40,023 nucleotides of DNA from assembly GCA_021732785.1 (NCBI GenBank), contig JAKFUG010000024.1:1-40023 (forward strand), in the 5' to 3' direction. This stretch comes from Planctomycetaceae bacterium. Lineage in GTDB: Bacteria; Planctomycetota; Planctomycetia; Planctomycetales; Planctomycetaceae. The notes under the pieces were generated by a model. It made no database searches. It was given only the letters and a program-made list of their open reading frames with translations, and was not told where the DNA came from. Numbering within the stretch: the stretch's first letter is position 1; every line of letters begins with the position of its first letter. The position numbers and the translations under genes were made by a program. Positions 30,587 to 39,121 of this stretch are shown piece by piece.

Positions 30587-32113
30587 TCACTTTAAACGTC
30601 GCAGCACATCCAGCGCTTTCGTTTCAAACACCGCTTGCCATTCCGGCGCGAGCAAACAATCGCTGTCTTCCTGCGCCCCGCCCACATTGCGGAGTTGCTC
30701 CGCCGTCGGTGCATAATAAATGTAGCCATTTGTATAACCGGAAACAAAGGTCTGTGGTTTCCCCGCGGCCTGCTTGATGTTCAAACCAATCTGGACCGTC
30801 AATTCGCCGGGAAAAGTGACCAGCGAGAACTCCCCGACGCGCACGCCCACCACTTCGACATCCATCGTGCGACTCCCCGCCGCGACATTCCGCGCCTGAT
30901 GCTTCTTCAAGAGTGCGAGATTCGTCTGTAACCGTGTCAATTCCTCCATTGTATAAATGTTGCGCATATAAGCTTCGACGTTGGCTCTGTTCTCGGCATC
31001 CAATCGTTCTAAATCATTCCGTTTGATCTGCAAATCATGCAGGTAACGGTGAGAGTAATACGACGGAAAGGGATTGCTCAGTCCCTGTTTCACGACCAGC
31101 GGCAGAAACGTTTTCAGATTGAGGCTCGTCCCCTTCAGCGATTGCACCAGCCGCGTTTGTTCGGCTTCGACCGCGGCAATCCGTTCGGCATTGTCCGCCC
31201 GTGGCACGGCCAATGTTTCGTTGATCCACTTGAGCGGCGCGTCATCACGGCAGACGATTTTTTTCGCCGCCCGCATGGCACTGAGGCCGAGCTGATTGCC
31301 GAGCGGTTCGGCGTCGCGCGGTTCATCGACCTGCTTGTATCGCAGCGGGTTCACATCGCCGCCGCAGCCTTGCAGGAAGAGGGCAATGGCCCCGTCGCCG
31401 AAACTGTCTTCCAGCACCTGCGAGGCAAACCCGCTCATGTCCGCCGTGTTGCCCCCGTTGGGCACGCCTTGAATCGGATGGCACGCGAACTGATGCACAA
31501 CCGCGAGCGTCCGCCCATCCAGACGATCCAATCGCAACAGCCCGATCGCGGGATCGATCGGTCCGGTCCCCACCACGTCGTCATCCGGCGGCAACGAGTA
31601 CGCATGGCGAACATCGGCTTCCCGGCCACTTTTGAGCTTCAAACGACGATTTTCCATCACCCGGTCTTCGTGACCCTGGCCCGCACCCACACGGACCGGC
31701 ACCAGTTGTTTCGCCGCGAGTTTCACGGCTTCCACCGTTCGCGCTTCGACATCGGCACAGACTTTCCCGTGGCAATGACTGGCGTTAATCAGAATCCGCT
31801 GCGGGTCGAAGCCGATGTCCCGTTTCAATGCCGCGCGGACATTCGCCAGATAATCGTTCTTGATCGATCCGATTTCGGCAATCGCGACGGCATCGACGGT
31901 GACAATCGCCACCGTCACATCGCCCTCGCGCAGCACCAGGGCCTTCACATACAGCGGATCATTCACCGGCCCGGCGTCGCGATCGGTGATGTCGACCTTC
32001 GCCGCCCCGGCTTGTAACGCCGCGGATGTCGATGCGGGTCTAAAGAATACCGTCGAGAAGACGGTCAGGACGGTGAGTGCCAGATTTCGTCTCGAAAATG
32101 TTTGGCCCGGCAT
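30587..32113 (-). CDS. Tat-exported neutral/alkaline ceramidase-like protein
   Basis: 508 residues from ATG 32113 (MPGQTFSRRNLAL). A twin-arginine-type signal (FSRRNLALTVLTVFSTVFF) is followed by a cleavage region near STSAA. The body resembles the N-terminal domain of neutral/alkaline non-lysosomal ceramidases: AGAAKVDITDRDAGPVNDPLYVKALVL, DAVAIAEIGSI, ASHCHG (a metal-binding His pair), FACHPIQGV and LQGCGGDVNPL. Neutral ceramidases hydrolyse N-acyl sphingosine with zinc; bacterial relatives include many uncharacterised hydrolases common in planctomycetes, so substrate is open. The C-terminal Ig-like domain of true ceramidases is not obvious. It is transcribed toward the phosphatase gene (convergent, 30-nt gap) and divergent from the DUF58 gene. 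Confidence 0.8.
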   Translation of the reverse strand: MPGQTFSRRNLALTVLTVFSTVFFRPASTSAALQAGAAKVDITDRDAGPVNDPLYVKALVLREGDVTVAIVTVDAVAIAEIGSIKNDYLANVRAALKRDIGFDPQRILINASHCHGKVCADVEARTVEAVKLAAKQLVPVRVGAGQGHEDRVMENRRLKLKSGREADVRHAYSLPPDDDVVGTGPIDPAIGLLRLDRLDGRTLAVVHQFACHPIQGVPNGGNTADMSGFASQVLEDSFGDGAIALFLQGCGGDVNPLRYKQVDEPRDAEPLGNQLGLSAMRAAKKIVCRDDAPLKWINETLAVPRADNAERIAAVEAEQTRLVQSLKGTSLNLKTFLPLVVKQGLSNPFPSYYSHRYLHDLQIKRNDLERLDAENRANVEAYMRNIYTMEELTRLQTNLALLKKHQARNVAAGSRTMDVEVVGVRVGEFSLVTFPGELTVQIGLNIKQAAGKPQTFVSGYTNGYIYYAPTAEQLRNVGGAQEDSDCLLAPEWQAVFETKALDVLRRLK

Positions 32114-32249
32114 CGTGTCATCATCTCCGTGATTGAGTTGAAACAGTGATAGCATAGCGTGATGGATCCGCTAAACGGCAAGCGTTGCGAGTACACGCAC
32201 CTTATCTCGGGCACTTGACTCTTGACCCGCAACACTTGAACCTCTTCTG

Positions 32250-33155
32250 ATGGCGACCATTCCCCCGCGTGCTGATGCAGACCCCACCGTGGTGGCAAGG
32301 TCCGGGCCGCTGGATGTCGTGGCGCGGGGCGTGGTCGAGGGAACGCTGTCGGGGATGCACCACAGCCCCTTCAAGGGAACCAGCGTCGAGTTCGCCGAGC
32401 ATCGCACTTACACCGTGGGCGACGAACCCAAGCACATCGACTGGCGGGCCTACGCCAAGACCGGCGAATACTTCGTCAAGCAGTACGAAGAAGAAACCAA
32501 CCTGCGGGCGTACCTGCTGGTCGATGTTTCCGGCAGCATGGCGTACGCCGGGAAATCGCTGGCCAAGCTGGATTATGCCCGCGTGCTCGCCGCAGCGTGG
32601 GCGTACCTGTTGTTGCAACAGCGCGATGCGTGCGGACTGGCGACCATCGGCCGCGAGATTCTCGACTGGAGCGATCCCTCGACCGCGGCGACCACGTTTG
32701 TGGACATCGTGCGTCGTTTGCAGAACGCCGTCCCCGGTGCTGAAGGTTCGCTCGCACAGACGCTGGCCGCCGTACAGCCGCGATTGAAACGCCGCAGTTT
32801 GATCGCCCTGTTCTCCGACGGTTTTGACGATCTCGAAGCCTTATTGGCCGCGCTGCGAATGTGGCGTGCGGCGGGACACGATGTGGTCTTCTGGCAGATT
32901 CTCGCCCCGGAAGAAGAAACGTTCCCGTTCCGCCAACCGGCGGCGTTTCGGAATCTCGAAAACCGTTCGCAACAGACCACGCTGGAACCATCGCGGTTGC
33001 GGGCCGAGTATCTGAAGAACTACACCACGTTCGACGAACGGCTCGGCAAAGGCCTCGCGGACATGGGCATCGACCGCGTGAAAGTATTAACGTCGCAACC
33101 GTTTGCGGAAGTGTTAGGTGGGTATCTCGCGCGGCGCACGGCGCGGATGCGATGA
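32250..33155 (+). CDS. DUF58 protein with von Willebrand A-type fold
   Basis: 301 residues. The DUF58 core RTYTVGDEPKHIDWRAYAKTGEYFVKQYEEETNLRAYLLVDVSGSM is complete. DVSGSM supplies the metal-site DxSxS, and a later Asp lies in LIALFSDGFDD. DUF58 proteins normally work with a MoxR-type AAA ATPase in chaperone-like or metal-insertion systems, often with BatA/BatB membrane proteins. Neither is present within the window. No signal peptide or transmembrane helix is seen, so it should be cytoplasmic. ATG 32250 is taken as start because the sequence upstream lacks family features. The family assignment is firm; the biological role is unknown. Confidence 0.9.
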   Translation: MATIPPRADADPTVVARSGPLDVVARGVVEGTLSGMHHSPFKGTSVEFAEHRTYTVGDEPKHIDWRAYAKTGEYFVKQYEEETNLRAYLLVDVSGSMAYAGKSLAKLDYARVLAAAWAYLLLQQRDACGLATIGREILDWSDPSTAATTFVDIVRRLQNAVPGAEGSLAQTLAAVQPRLKRRSLIALFSDGFDDLEALLAALRMWRAAGHDVVFWQILAPEEETFPFRQPAAFRNLENRSQQTTLEPSRLRAEYLKNYTTFDERLGKGLADMGIDRVKVLTSQPFAEVLGGYLARRTARMR

Positions 33156-33255
33156 CGCTCATCGCTTGCCGCTTCGCAGAATCACAATGCGCTCAATCCT
33201 ATGAGCCTTCTCACAATCGTCTTGACCAATCTGAAATCATGTCCATACTGATGGC

Positions 33256-33498
33256 ATGAAACGAAACATTCGCATCATCGGAAAAGCGATCACGTTCCTC
33301 GGAATCGCGATATACCTCGCGGCTTTGCCTTATCTTATGATTGCAGGGGAACGAGTTGAAAAAACCGGTGACGGACATCGAACTATTATCTGGTCCGAAC
33401 CTGTGTCACCTTGGATTGCGCTGACGCCCATCCTCACTCTCAGCGTGGGATCGATTCTCTGGTCGATTGGTCAACGTTCGAACCGGGCGTCCAACTGA
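33256..33498 (+). CDS. Small two-helix membrane protein, hypothetical
   Basis: 80 residues, MKRNIRIIGKAITFLG start. Two hydrophobic segments (ITFLGIAIYLAALPYLMIAG, about 13-32, and WIALTPILTLSVGSILWSIG, about 53-72) flank a polar loop, and both ends are basic. Base composition appears lower in GC than the neighbours, which fits an accessory or recently acquired gene or a short one of unknown origin. I do not recognise the family. There is no obvious ribosome site except a weak purine stretch. Its reality rests on the coherent membrane topology and start placement. Confidence 0.5.
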   Translation: MKRNIRIIGKAITFLGIAIYLAALPYLMIAGERVEKTGDGHRTIIWSEPVSPWIALTPILTLSVGSILWSIGQRSNRASN

Positions 33499-33513
33499 CA
33501 TCACGCTTCTGGC

Positions 33514-33656
33514 ACGCCCTCCGGGGTACGGTAGCGATGGGGCCGTTTTTTCCGGCGGTATCGCTGGCGCTCAACCCCCGGCTACTGTCTGTGATCCCTG
33601 CGGGATCGATGCGAAGTCCACAGTTCTGAGAGTTGGTCGTTCGGCGAAATCGCCGA
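33514..33656. repeat. Probable decayed palindromic repeat remnants
   Basis: The gap before the PSD1 gene contains the perfect palindrome-type hairpin GATCCCTGCGGGATC (33593-33607), a CCGG-rich stretch with related words (33514-33531 and 33552-33580), and a second hairpin TCGGCG-AAAT-CGCCGA at 33641-33656. I recall the CCGGCTACTGTCTGTGATCC string as part of a widespread planctomycete repeat, but that is memory, not a search. No second copy lies in the window. Confidence 0.4.
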
Positions 33657-33757
33657 TGGACACGGGCATACAAATCAGGGTAGACTGATGAGTCCGGCGG
33701 CGCGGGCGGTGTGCCGACGGGCTGCTGGTTGGTCCCACCTTCTGTGATGAGCGTGCC

Positions 33758-36700
33758 ATGCCTCGCTGGACATCGTTGTTCCTTCTCGTCGGATTGGTTT
33801 TGCCCCAGGCGCTGTTTGCGGCCGATGACGGCAAGCTGCAGTTCAATCGCGACGTGCGGCCGATCCTCTCGAACAACTGCTATTTGTGCCACGGGCCCGA
33901 TGCCAAGCATCGTGAAGGGGGCTTGCGGCTCGACCAAACCGCGGCGGCGACAGCGAAGCTCGAATCCGGTCAGACAGCGATTGTGCCCGGCGACGTGAAC
34001 GCCAGCGAACTCGTGAAGCGGATTCTGTCGACCGATCCCAACATGATGATGCCCCCGCCCAACAGCGGCAAATCAATCACCGACGCTCAGCGGGAAACGC
34101 TCTTGAAATGGATCGCCGAAGGAGCGGAGTATCAGGGGCATTGGTCGCTGATGGCTCCGAAGCGGCCGACACCGCCGATGGTGAAACGGACGGACCTCGT
34201 TCGCAACGACATCGATCCATTCCTGTTGTCGCGGCTCGAACATGATGGGCTCGAACCAAACGGCGAAGCGGACAAGGTGACGCTGATCCGCCGGGTGACG
34301 TTCGATCTCACCGGGTTGCCGCCGACACCCGCGGAAGTCGATGCGTTTCTCGCGGACACGGCCCCGGAAGCGTACGACCGTCTGGTGGACCGGCTGCTCG
34401 ATTCGCCCCGGTATGGTGAGCACCACGGCCGCATCTGGCTGGACGCCGCACGGTATGGCGACACGCACGGTTTGCACCTCGACAACGAACGGTCGCTGTG
34501 GCCGTATCGCGAATGGGTCATTAATGCGTTCAACACGAATCAGCCGTTCGATCAGTTCACGATTCACCAACTGGCGGGCGATCTGCTGCCGAATCCGACG
34601 CGCGAGCAACGGATTGCGACGGGGTTTAACCGGTGTAATGTCACGACCAGCGAAGGGGGTTCGATCAACGACGAAGTCCTCGTGCGCTATGCGGCCGATC
34701 GAACCGAAACGATGGGGACCGTGTGGATGGGTCTGACGCTCAACTGCTGCTCCTGCCACAGTCACAAGTTCGACCCGGTCACACAGAAAGAGTATTACTC
34801 GCTGTATGCGTATTTCAATTCGATTTCCGATGCGGCAATGGATGGCAACGCGCTGTTGCCAGCCCCGATTTTGAAGCTGCCGAGCGATGAACAGACGGCG
34901 AAACTTGCGGACCTCGACCAGCAGATCGCCGCGACACAGAAATCGATCAATGACGCGATCGCCGCCGTGAAGTACGAAGACCCCGTGTTGCTTGGGGCAC
35001 CGGTCGATGCGTTGACCGTGATGCGGAAGGATGTCGTGTGGTTCGATGACGATCCCCCCGCCGGGGCGAGCTTGCAGGGAAACACGCCGTGGGAGTTTGT
35101 CACGGCCGACAAGGGCCCGGTTTACAGCGGCGTGAAGGCATCGACTCGCACGGGGGAAGGAGTCACACAGCACTTCTTCACCGGGGCGAATCCGGGGTTG
35201 AAGATCGGCGCGGGGGACCGCTTGTTCGCCTACGTCTACCTCGATCCACAGAACCCACCCAAAGCGGTGATGCTGCAATTCAACGATGGGGCGTGGGAAC
35301 ACCGCGTCAACTTCGGCAGCGATCAAATCGCCTTCGGTGCGCCGAACACGCCGGCAAAGGTACAGGGCGGTCCGCTTCCCGAAGTCGGTAAATGGGTGCG
35401 TTTGGAAGTCGAAGCGAGCGCTGTGAATCTTCAACCCGGGGCAATGCTGAACGGTTGGGCCTTCACGCAATTCGGCGGCATAGTTTACTGGGACAAAGCG
35501 GGGATCGTCAGCTTCGCCGCGGACGCCGGGCCGATCCGGTCGCAACTCGTGTGGGAAGACAACGAACGGGGCAAAGCGACGTCAACCGTACCGGGCAATA
35601 TCGTCGCCCTTGTTAAAACTCCCGAAGACAAACGGAACGCCGGTCAGCAGGCTGAAATTCGGAACTACTTCCTGCAATATGTGTGTGCCGATACGCGGGC
35701 CACGTTCGATCCACTGAATCAGAAGATCGCGGACTACAACAAGCAGAAGACCGACGTTGATAATGCCATCCCGGCGACGATGATCGCCGAGGATTTGCCG
35801 CAACCGCGTGAGGCCTTCGTACTGGTCCGCGGGGCGTATGACAAGAAGAGTGACAAGGTCGACCGCGGTGTCCCGGCCGTCTTCCCGCCCTTGCCGGAAG
35901 GGTCGCCGAACAATCGGCTCGGGCTCGCGCAATGGCTGGTCTCGCCGCAGCATCCCCTCACCGCGCGGGTGATTGTGAACCGATACTGGCAGCACTACTT
36001 CGGCACCGGCATCGTCAAAACCGCGGAAGATTTCGGTGCTCAGGGACAATGGCCGTCGAACCCCGAGTTGCTCGATTGGCTCGCGACCGAATTTGTTCGC
36101 ACCGGCTGGGATGTGAAAGCGATGCAGAAATTGATCGTCACCTCCGGAGCGTACCGCCGGGGGACGAAAGTCTCGTCGGAGATGCTGAAACGCGATCCGG
36201 AGAACATTCTGCTCGCCCGCGGACCACGCTTCCGGCTCGATGCAGAAACGATCCGCGACTCGGCCTTGTCGATCAGCGGGTTGTTGGTTGAACGCAAGGG
36301 GGGCAAGAGCGTGAAGCCGTATCAACCGGAAGGCGTGTGGGAAGCGGTGGCGTTCGTTGGCAGCAACACCAGCGCGTTCAAGCCGGACGCCGGGGAAGCG
36401 CTCTATCGCCGCAGTCTCTACACCTTCTGGAAGCGGACGAGCCCTCCTCCGTCGATGTTGACGATGGATGCCCCGTCGCGCGAGAACTGCACGGTGCGAC
36501 GACCGCGGACCAACACGCCGCTGCAATCGCTGGTGCTGATGAATGACGTGCAATACGTGGAAGCCGCCCGACGGCTCGCCGAACGGATGATGAAAGACGG
36601 CGGCAGCCAACCCGCGGACCGCCTGGAATGGGGCTTCCGCCTCGCTACGTCCCGCAAGCCGACGCCGCAGGAAGCGCAGGTGCTCGCGACGATCTTCGCC

Positions 36701-36862
36701 AAACACCTCGCGAAGTTCACGCAGGACACCGCCGCCGCAGAGAAACTCCTCGCTGCCGGCACCGCCCCGCGTGATGCCACACTGCCCATGCCGGAACACG
36801 CGGCATACACGATGGCCGCGAATCTGTTGTTGAATCTGGACGAGACGATTACGAAGGAGTGA
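33758..36862 (+). CDS. PSD1 planctomycete cytochrome-domain protein (PSCyt1-DUF1549-LamG-like-DUF1553)
   Basis: 1034 residues with a signal peptide (MPRWTSLFLLVGLVLPQALFA). Order of domains: a cytochrome c-like PSCyt1 module with the haem-binding motif C41-x2-C-H in NNCYLCHGPDAKHREGGLRLD and a distal MMMPP segment; DUF1549/PSCyt2 (about 140-360, DPFLLSRLEHDG, TFDLTGLPPTP, RLLDSPRYGEHHGRIWLDAARY), which ends in a second CxxCH (CCSCHSHKFDP); a jelly-roll/LamG-like insert (about 425-590); and DUF1553/PSD1 (about 700-1030, NNRLGLAQWLVSPQHPLTARVIVNRYWQHYFG and PRTNTPLQSLVLMND). These proteins are a hallmark of planctomycetes, usually encoded before a DUF1501 gene, and are proposed to act in the periplasm, possibly on polysaccharides. 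The function is unproven. Confidence 0.94.
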   Translation: MPRWTSLFLLVGLVLPQALFAADDGKLQFNRDVRPILSNNCYLCHGPDAKHREGGLRLDQTAAATAKLESGQTAIVPGDVNASELVKRILSTDPNMMMPPPNSGKSITDAQRETLLKWIAEGAEYQGHWSLMAPKRPTPPMVKRTDLVRNDIDPFLLSRLEHDGLEPNGEADKVTLIRRVTFDLTGLPPTPAEVDAFLADTAPEAYDRLVDRLLDSPRYGEHHGRIWLDAARYGDTHGLHLDNERSLWPYREWVINAFNTNQPFDQFTIHQLAGDLLPNPTREQRIATGFNRCNVTTSEGGSINDEVLVRYAADRTETMGTVWMGLTLNCCSCHSHKFDPVTQKEYYSLYAYFNSISDAAMDGNALLPAPILKLPSDEQTAKLADLDQQIAATQKSINDAIAAVKYEDPVLLGAPVDALTVMRKDVVWFDDDPPAGASLQGNTPWEFVTADKGPVYSGVKASTRTGEGVTQHFFTGANPGLKIGAGDRLFAYVYLDPQNPPKAVMLQFNDGAWEHRVNFGSDQIAFGAPNTPAKVQGGPLPEVGKWVRLEVEASAVNLQPGAMLNGWAFTQFGGIVYWDKAGIVSFAADAGPIRSQLVWEDNERGKATSTVPGNIVALVKTPEDKRNAGQQAEIRNYFLQYVCADTRATFDPLNQKIADYNKQKTDVDNAIPATMIAEDLPQPREAFVLVRGAYDKKSDKVDRGVPAVFPPLPEGSPNNRLGLAQWLVSPQHPLTARVIVNRYWQHYFGTGIVKTAEDFGAQGQWPSNPELLDWLATEFVRTGWDVKAMQKLIVTSGAYRRGTKVSSEMLKRDPENILLARGPRFRLDAETIRDSALSISGLLVERKGGKSVKPYQPEGVWEAVAFVGSNTSAFKPDAGEALYRRSLYTFWKRTSPPPSMLTMDAPSRENCTVRRPRTNTPLQSLVLMNDVQYVEAARRLAERMMKDGGSQPADRLEWGFRLATSRKPTPQEAQVLATIFAKHLAKFTQDTAAAEKLLAAGTAPRDATLPMPEHAAYTMAANLLLNLDETITKE

Positions 36863-36870
36863 CCAGCTTT

Positions 36871-36948
36871 GTGTGCCACGGCCGTGTCAGCCGTGTGAAT
36901 TGGTAGAACGTTCTGTTACGACGCACGGCCGACACGGCCGCGGCACAC
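36871..36948. repeat. 78-bp inverted-repeat element (GTGTGCCACGGCCGTG type)
   Basis: The left arm GTGTGCCACGGCCGTGTC pairs with the right arm GACACGGCCGCGGCACAC with one mismatch, and each arm is internally palindromic (CACGGCCGTG). The middle contains GAACGTTC, another palindrome. It sits 8 nt after the PSD1 stop and 18 nt before the next start, exactly where an inserted segment would join. I recall the CACGGCCGTGTCGGCCGTG motif as common in planctomycetes. Confidence 0.8.
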
Positions 36949-36966
36949 TGTCTGCGGAGAACGGAA

Positions 36967-37563
36967 ATGACAGCCGCAACTACGGCCTCAAAAAAGTCTC
37001 ATATTGATCTCGTCATCGCAGCGATGCAACAAGTCGAGAGTCGCTTGCGGCGAACTTCGCAGTTGCTCGAAACGGCTGATGTGCCGCATTTCTTGGTGGG
37101 CGGAAATGCGGTTACCGCATGGATCGAATCGGTCATGCCATCGGGGTTGATGTTCTCACAAAATGTCGACTTTATGATTCAGCCGGAAGATCGGACAAGG
37201 GCCATTGGGGCACTTCAAGAGTTTCAGTTCCAGACGACCGAGCATTCCTGGCAGATTCTATTTCGAGACCCCCAACAGAAATGGCGGCGTGATTCCATTC
37301 GACTTCTGATTGCTTGCGAAGAAGTTGGTAGCAATGTCTTGTTTCCATTACCAGAAATGGAATCGCCGGTGTATCTGGATGATGTTCCGTGCATCCCCCT
37401 TTTTCCTTTGGTCGCCATGAAGCTGGCCGCGTACCGCACGATTGATGCCGTCCATCTTCAAAACATGTCCCGCGTTGATCTCATCAATGCCGATTGGCTT
37501 GATAGGCTTCCAGCAGGATTGAAACCACGTCTCGAACGTATCCTCGAAAACCCAGACATTTAG
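36967..37563 (+). CDS. Divergent nucleotidyltransferase-fold protein (MNT/AbiEii-like, probably catalytically altered)
   Basis: 198 residues. The core HFLVGGNAVTAWIESV, followed by QNVDFMI, has the layout of MNT/AbiEii-type nucleotidyltransferases (GG, helix, then D-x-D-hydrophobic). However, the first metal-binding Asp is Asn (NVD) and no clear third Asp is visible (IRLLIA where DI is usual), so catalysis is doubtful. The C-terminal part IPLFPLVAMKLAAYRTIDAVHLQNMSRVDLI matches the family pattern KLAAxRxxDxxHLxDL. GC content looks lower than in its neighbours. It lies between the PSD1 and DUF1501 genes, which are normally adjacent, directly after a hairpin repeat. It may be a relic of a toxin-antitoxin or antisense-like accessory gene, or a stable host regulator. 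No antitoxin is seen. Confidence 0.7.
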   Translation: MTAATTASKKSHIDLVIAAMQQVESRLRRTSQLLETADVPHFLVGGNAVTAWIESVMPSGLMFSQNVDFMIQPEDRTRAIGALQEFQFQTTEHSWQILFRDPQQKWRRDSIRLLIACEEVGSNVLFPLPEMESPVYLDDVPCIPLFPLVAMKLAAYRTIDAVHLQNMSRVDLINADWLDRLPAGLKPRLERILENPDI

Positions 37564-37593
37564 CGATCACCATTGCAAAACAGGAAGCAGCAC

Positions 37594-39069
37594 ATGGACC
37601 ACAACCTTCTCGACCAATACCGCACGGCGATGACGCGGCGGCATTTTTTTGGCAAGACCGCGACGGGGCTCGGGACCGCGGCGCTGGCGTCGTGTCTCAA
37701 TCCCAAGCTGTTTGCGGACTCGGCTCCGGTCGATGGCTCGCCGCAGTCGTTCGGCAACATGCCGGTGCTGCATCACTCGCCGAAAGCCAAGCGGGTGATC
37801 TGGCTGTTCATGGCAGACGGTCCGTCGCAGCTCGACATGTGGGATTACAAGCCGGGCCTTGCCGATTGGTACGACAAAGATCTGCCCGAATCGGCGCGCA
37901 ACGGTCAACGCATCACCACAATGACGTCGGGCCAGGCACGGTTCCCGATCGCGCCGTCGGTGTTCAAATTCGCCCAGCACGGAAAACACGGTGCGTGGGT
38001 CAGCGAACTGCTGCCGCACATGGCGGGCGTGGTCGATGACATCGCCATTGTGAAGTCGATGCACACCGACGCCATCAATCACGACCCGGCGATCACGTTC
38101 ATTCAAACCGGCAGCGAAATCCCCGGCCGGCCATCCATGGGGGCGTGGCTCTCCTACGGCATCGGCAGTCCGAATCAGGATCTGCCGTCGTATGTCGTGC
38201 TGATTTCGCGCATTGCGAATGGTTCGGCGACGCAGGCGTTGTTCTCGCGGCTGTGGGGCTCGGGCTTCCTGCCGACCACCCACGCCGGGGTCTCGCTGCG
38301 GTCCACGGGCGATCCGGTGCTGTATCTGTCGAACCCGAACGGCGTCGATGCGGAAACCCGGCGGACGATGCTCGATGGTCTCGCCGCGCTCAACCAGCAG
38401 AAGTTCGCCGAAGTCGGCGACCCGGAAATCAATGCCCGCATCGCGCAGTACGAAATGGCGTACCGCATGCAGACTTCGGTGCCGGAACTCGCCGATATGA
38501 AGGACGAGCCGAAGCACGTTCTCGACATGTACGGCCCGGAAGTCACGCAGCCCGGCACGTTCGCCTACAACTGCCTGATGGCTCGCCGTCTGGCAGAACG
38601 GGGCGTGCGCTTCACGCAGGTCTTCCTCCGCGGCTGGGATCACCACGGCGGTTTGCCGGGGTCGATTCGCAATCTGGTGAAGGCCGCCGATCAACCGTGT
38701 GCGGCGCTCATCAAAGACCTGAAGCAGCGCGGGATGCTCGACGACACGCTCGTTGTCTGGGGGGGCGAATTCGGCCGCACGGTCTACAGCCAGGGGACGC
38801 TCACGAAAGACAACTACGGCCGCGATCACCATCCCCGCAACTTCACCATGTGGATGGCCGGCGGCGGCATCAAGCCGGGCATCGTCCACGGCCAGACCGA
38901 CGAATTCAGCTACAACATCACCGAGAACCCCGTCCACGTCCACGACCTCAATGCCACGCTGCTGCATCTGCTCGGCATCAATCACGAACGCCTGACGTAC
39001 CGCATGCAAGGCCGCGACTTCCGTTTGACGGACGTGCAAGGCAAGATTGTGACCGATTTGATCGCGTAG
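37594..39069 (+). CDS. DUF1501 Tat-exported protein (planctomycete PSD1 partner)
   Basis: 491 residues from ATG 37594 ([10 protein letters not shown]), with AGGAAG 6 nt upstream; an upstream TTG frame is not used. A Tat signal is at residues 13-35 ([23 protein letters not shown]). The DUF1501 core resembles the sulfatase/alkaline phosphatase fold: [73 protein letters not shown] and [22 protein letters not shown]. Metal-binding His and Asp residues are therefore plentiful. Substrate is unknown; glycan or sulfate-ester turnover is a common guess. It normally follows a PSD1 gene directly, but here the nucleotidyltransferase-like gene intervenes. It starts 31 nt after that gene, so the three are probably one transcript. 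Confidence 0.93.
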   Translation: MDHNLLDQYRTAMTRRHFFGKTATGLGTAALASCLNPKLFADSAPVDGSPQSFGNMPVLHHSPKAKRVIWLFMADGPSQLDMWDYKPGLADWYDKDLPESARNGQRITTMTSGQARFPIAPSVFKFAQHGKHGAWVSELLPHMAGVVDDIAIVKSMHTDAINHDPAITFIQTGSEIPGRPSMGAWLSYGIGSPNQDLPSYVVLISRIANGSATQALFSRLWGSGFLPTTHAGVSLRSTGDPVLYLSNPNGVDAETRRTMLDGLAALNQQKFAEVGDPEINARIAQYEMAYRMQTSVPELADMKDEPKHVLDMYGPEVTQPGTFAYNCLMARRLAERGVRFTQVFLRGWDHHGGLPGSIRNLVKAADQPCAALIKDLKQRGMLDDTLVVWGGEFGRTVYSQGTLTKDNYGRDHHPRNFTMWMAGGGIKPGIVHGQTDEFSYNITENPVHVHDLNATLLHLLGINHERLTYRMQGRDFRLTDVQGKIVTDLIA

Positions 39070-39121
39070 GCTTGCCGCTTTGCAGCATCATAAAGTGTTC
39101 GCTTTTGGTCTTTGGTGAAGA

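Noticed and set aside
34073-35545. 490-codon frame antisense to the PSD1 gene
   Set aside because: It mirrors the well-supported PSD1 reading frame, is Arg/Val/Ile-rich with no motif, and has no ribosome site. A shadow of the real gene.
37567-39039. 490-codon frame antisense to the DUF1501 gene
   Set aside because: Opposite a firmly identified DUF1501 gene; composition typical of antisense translation.
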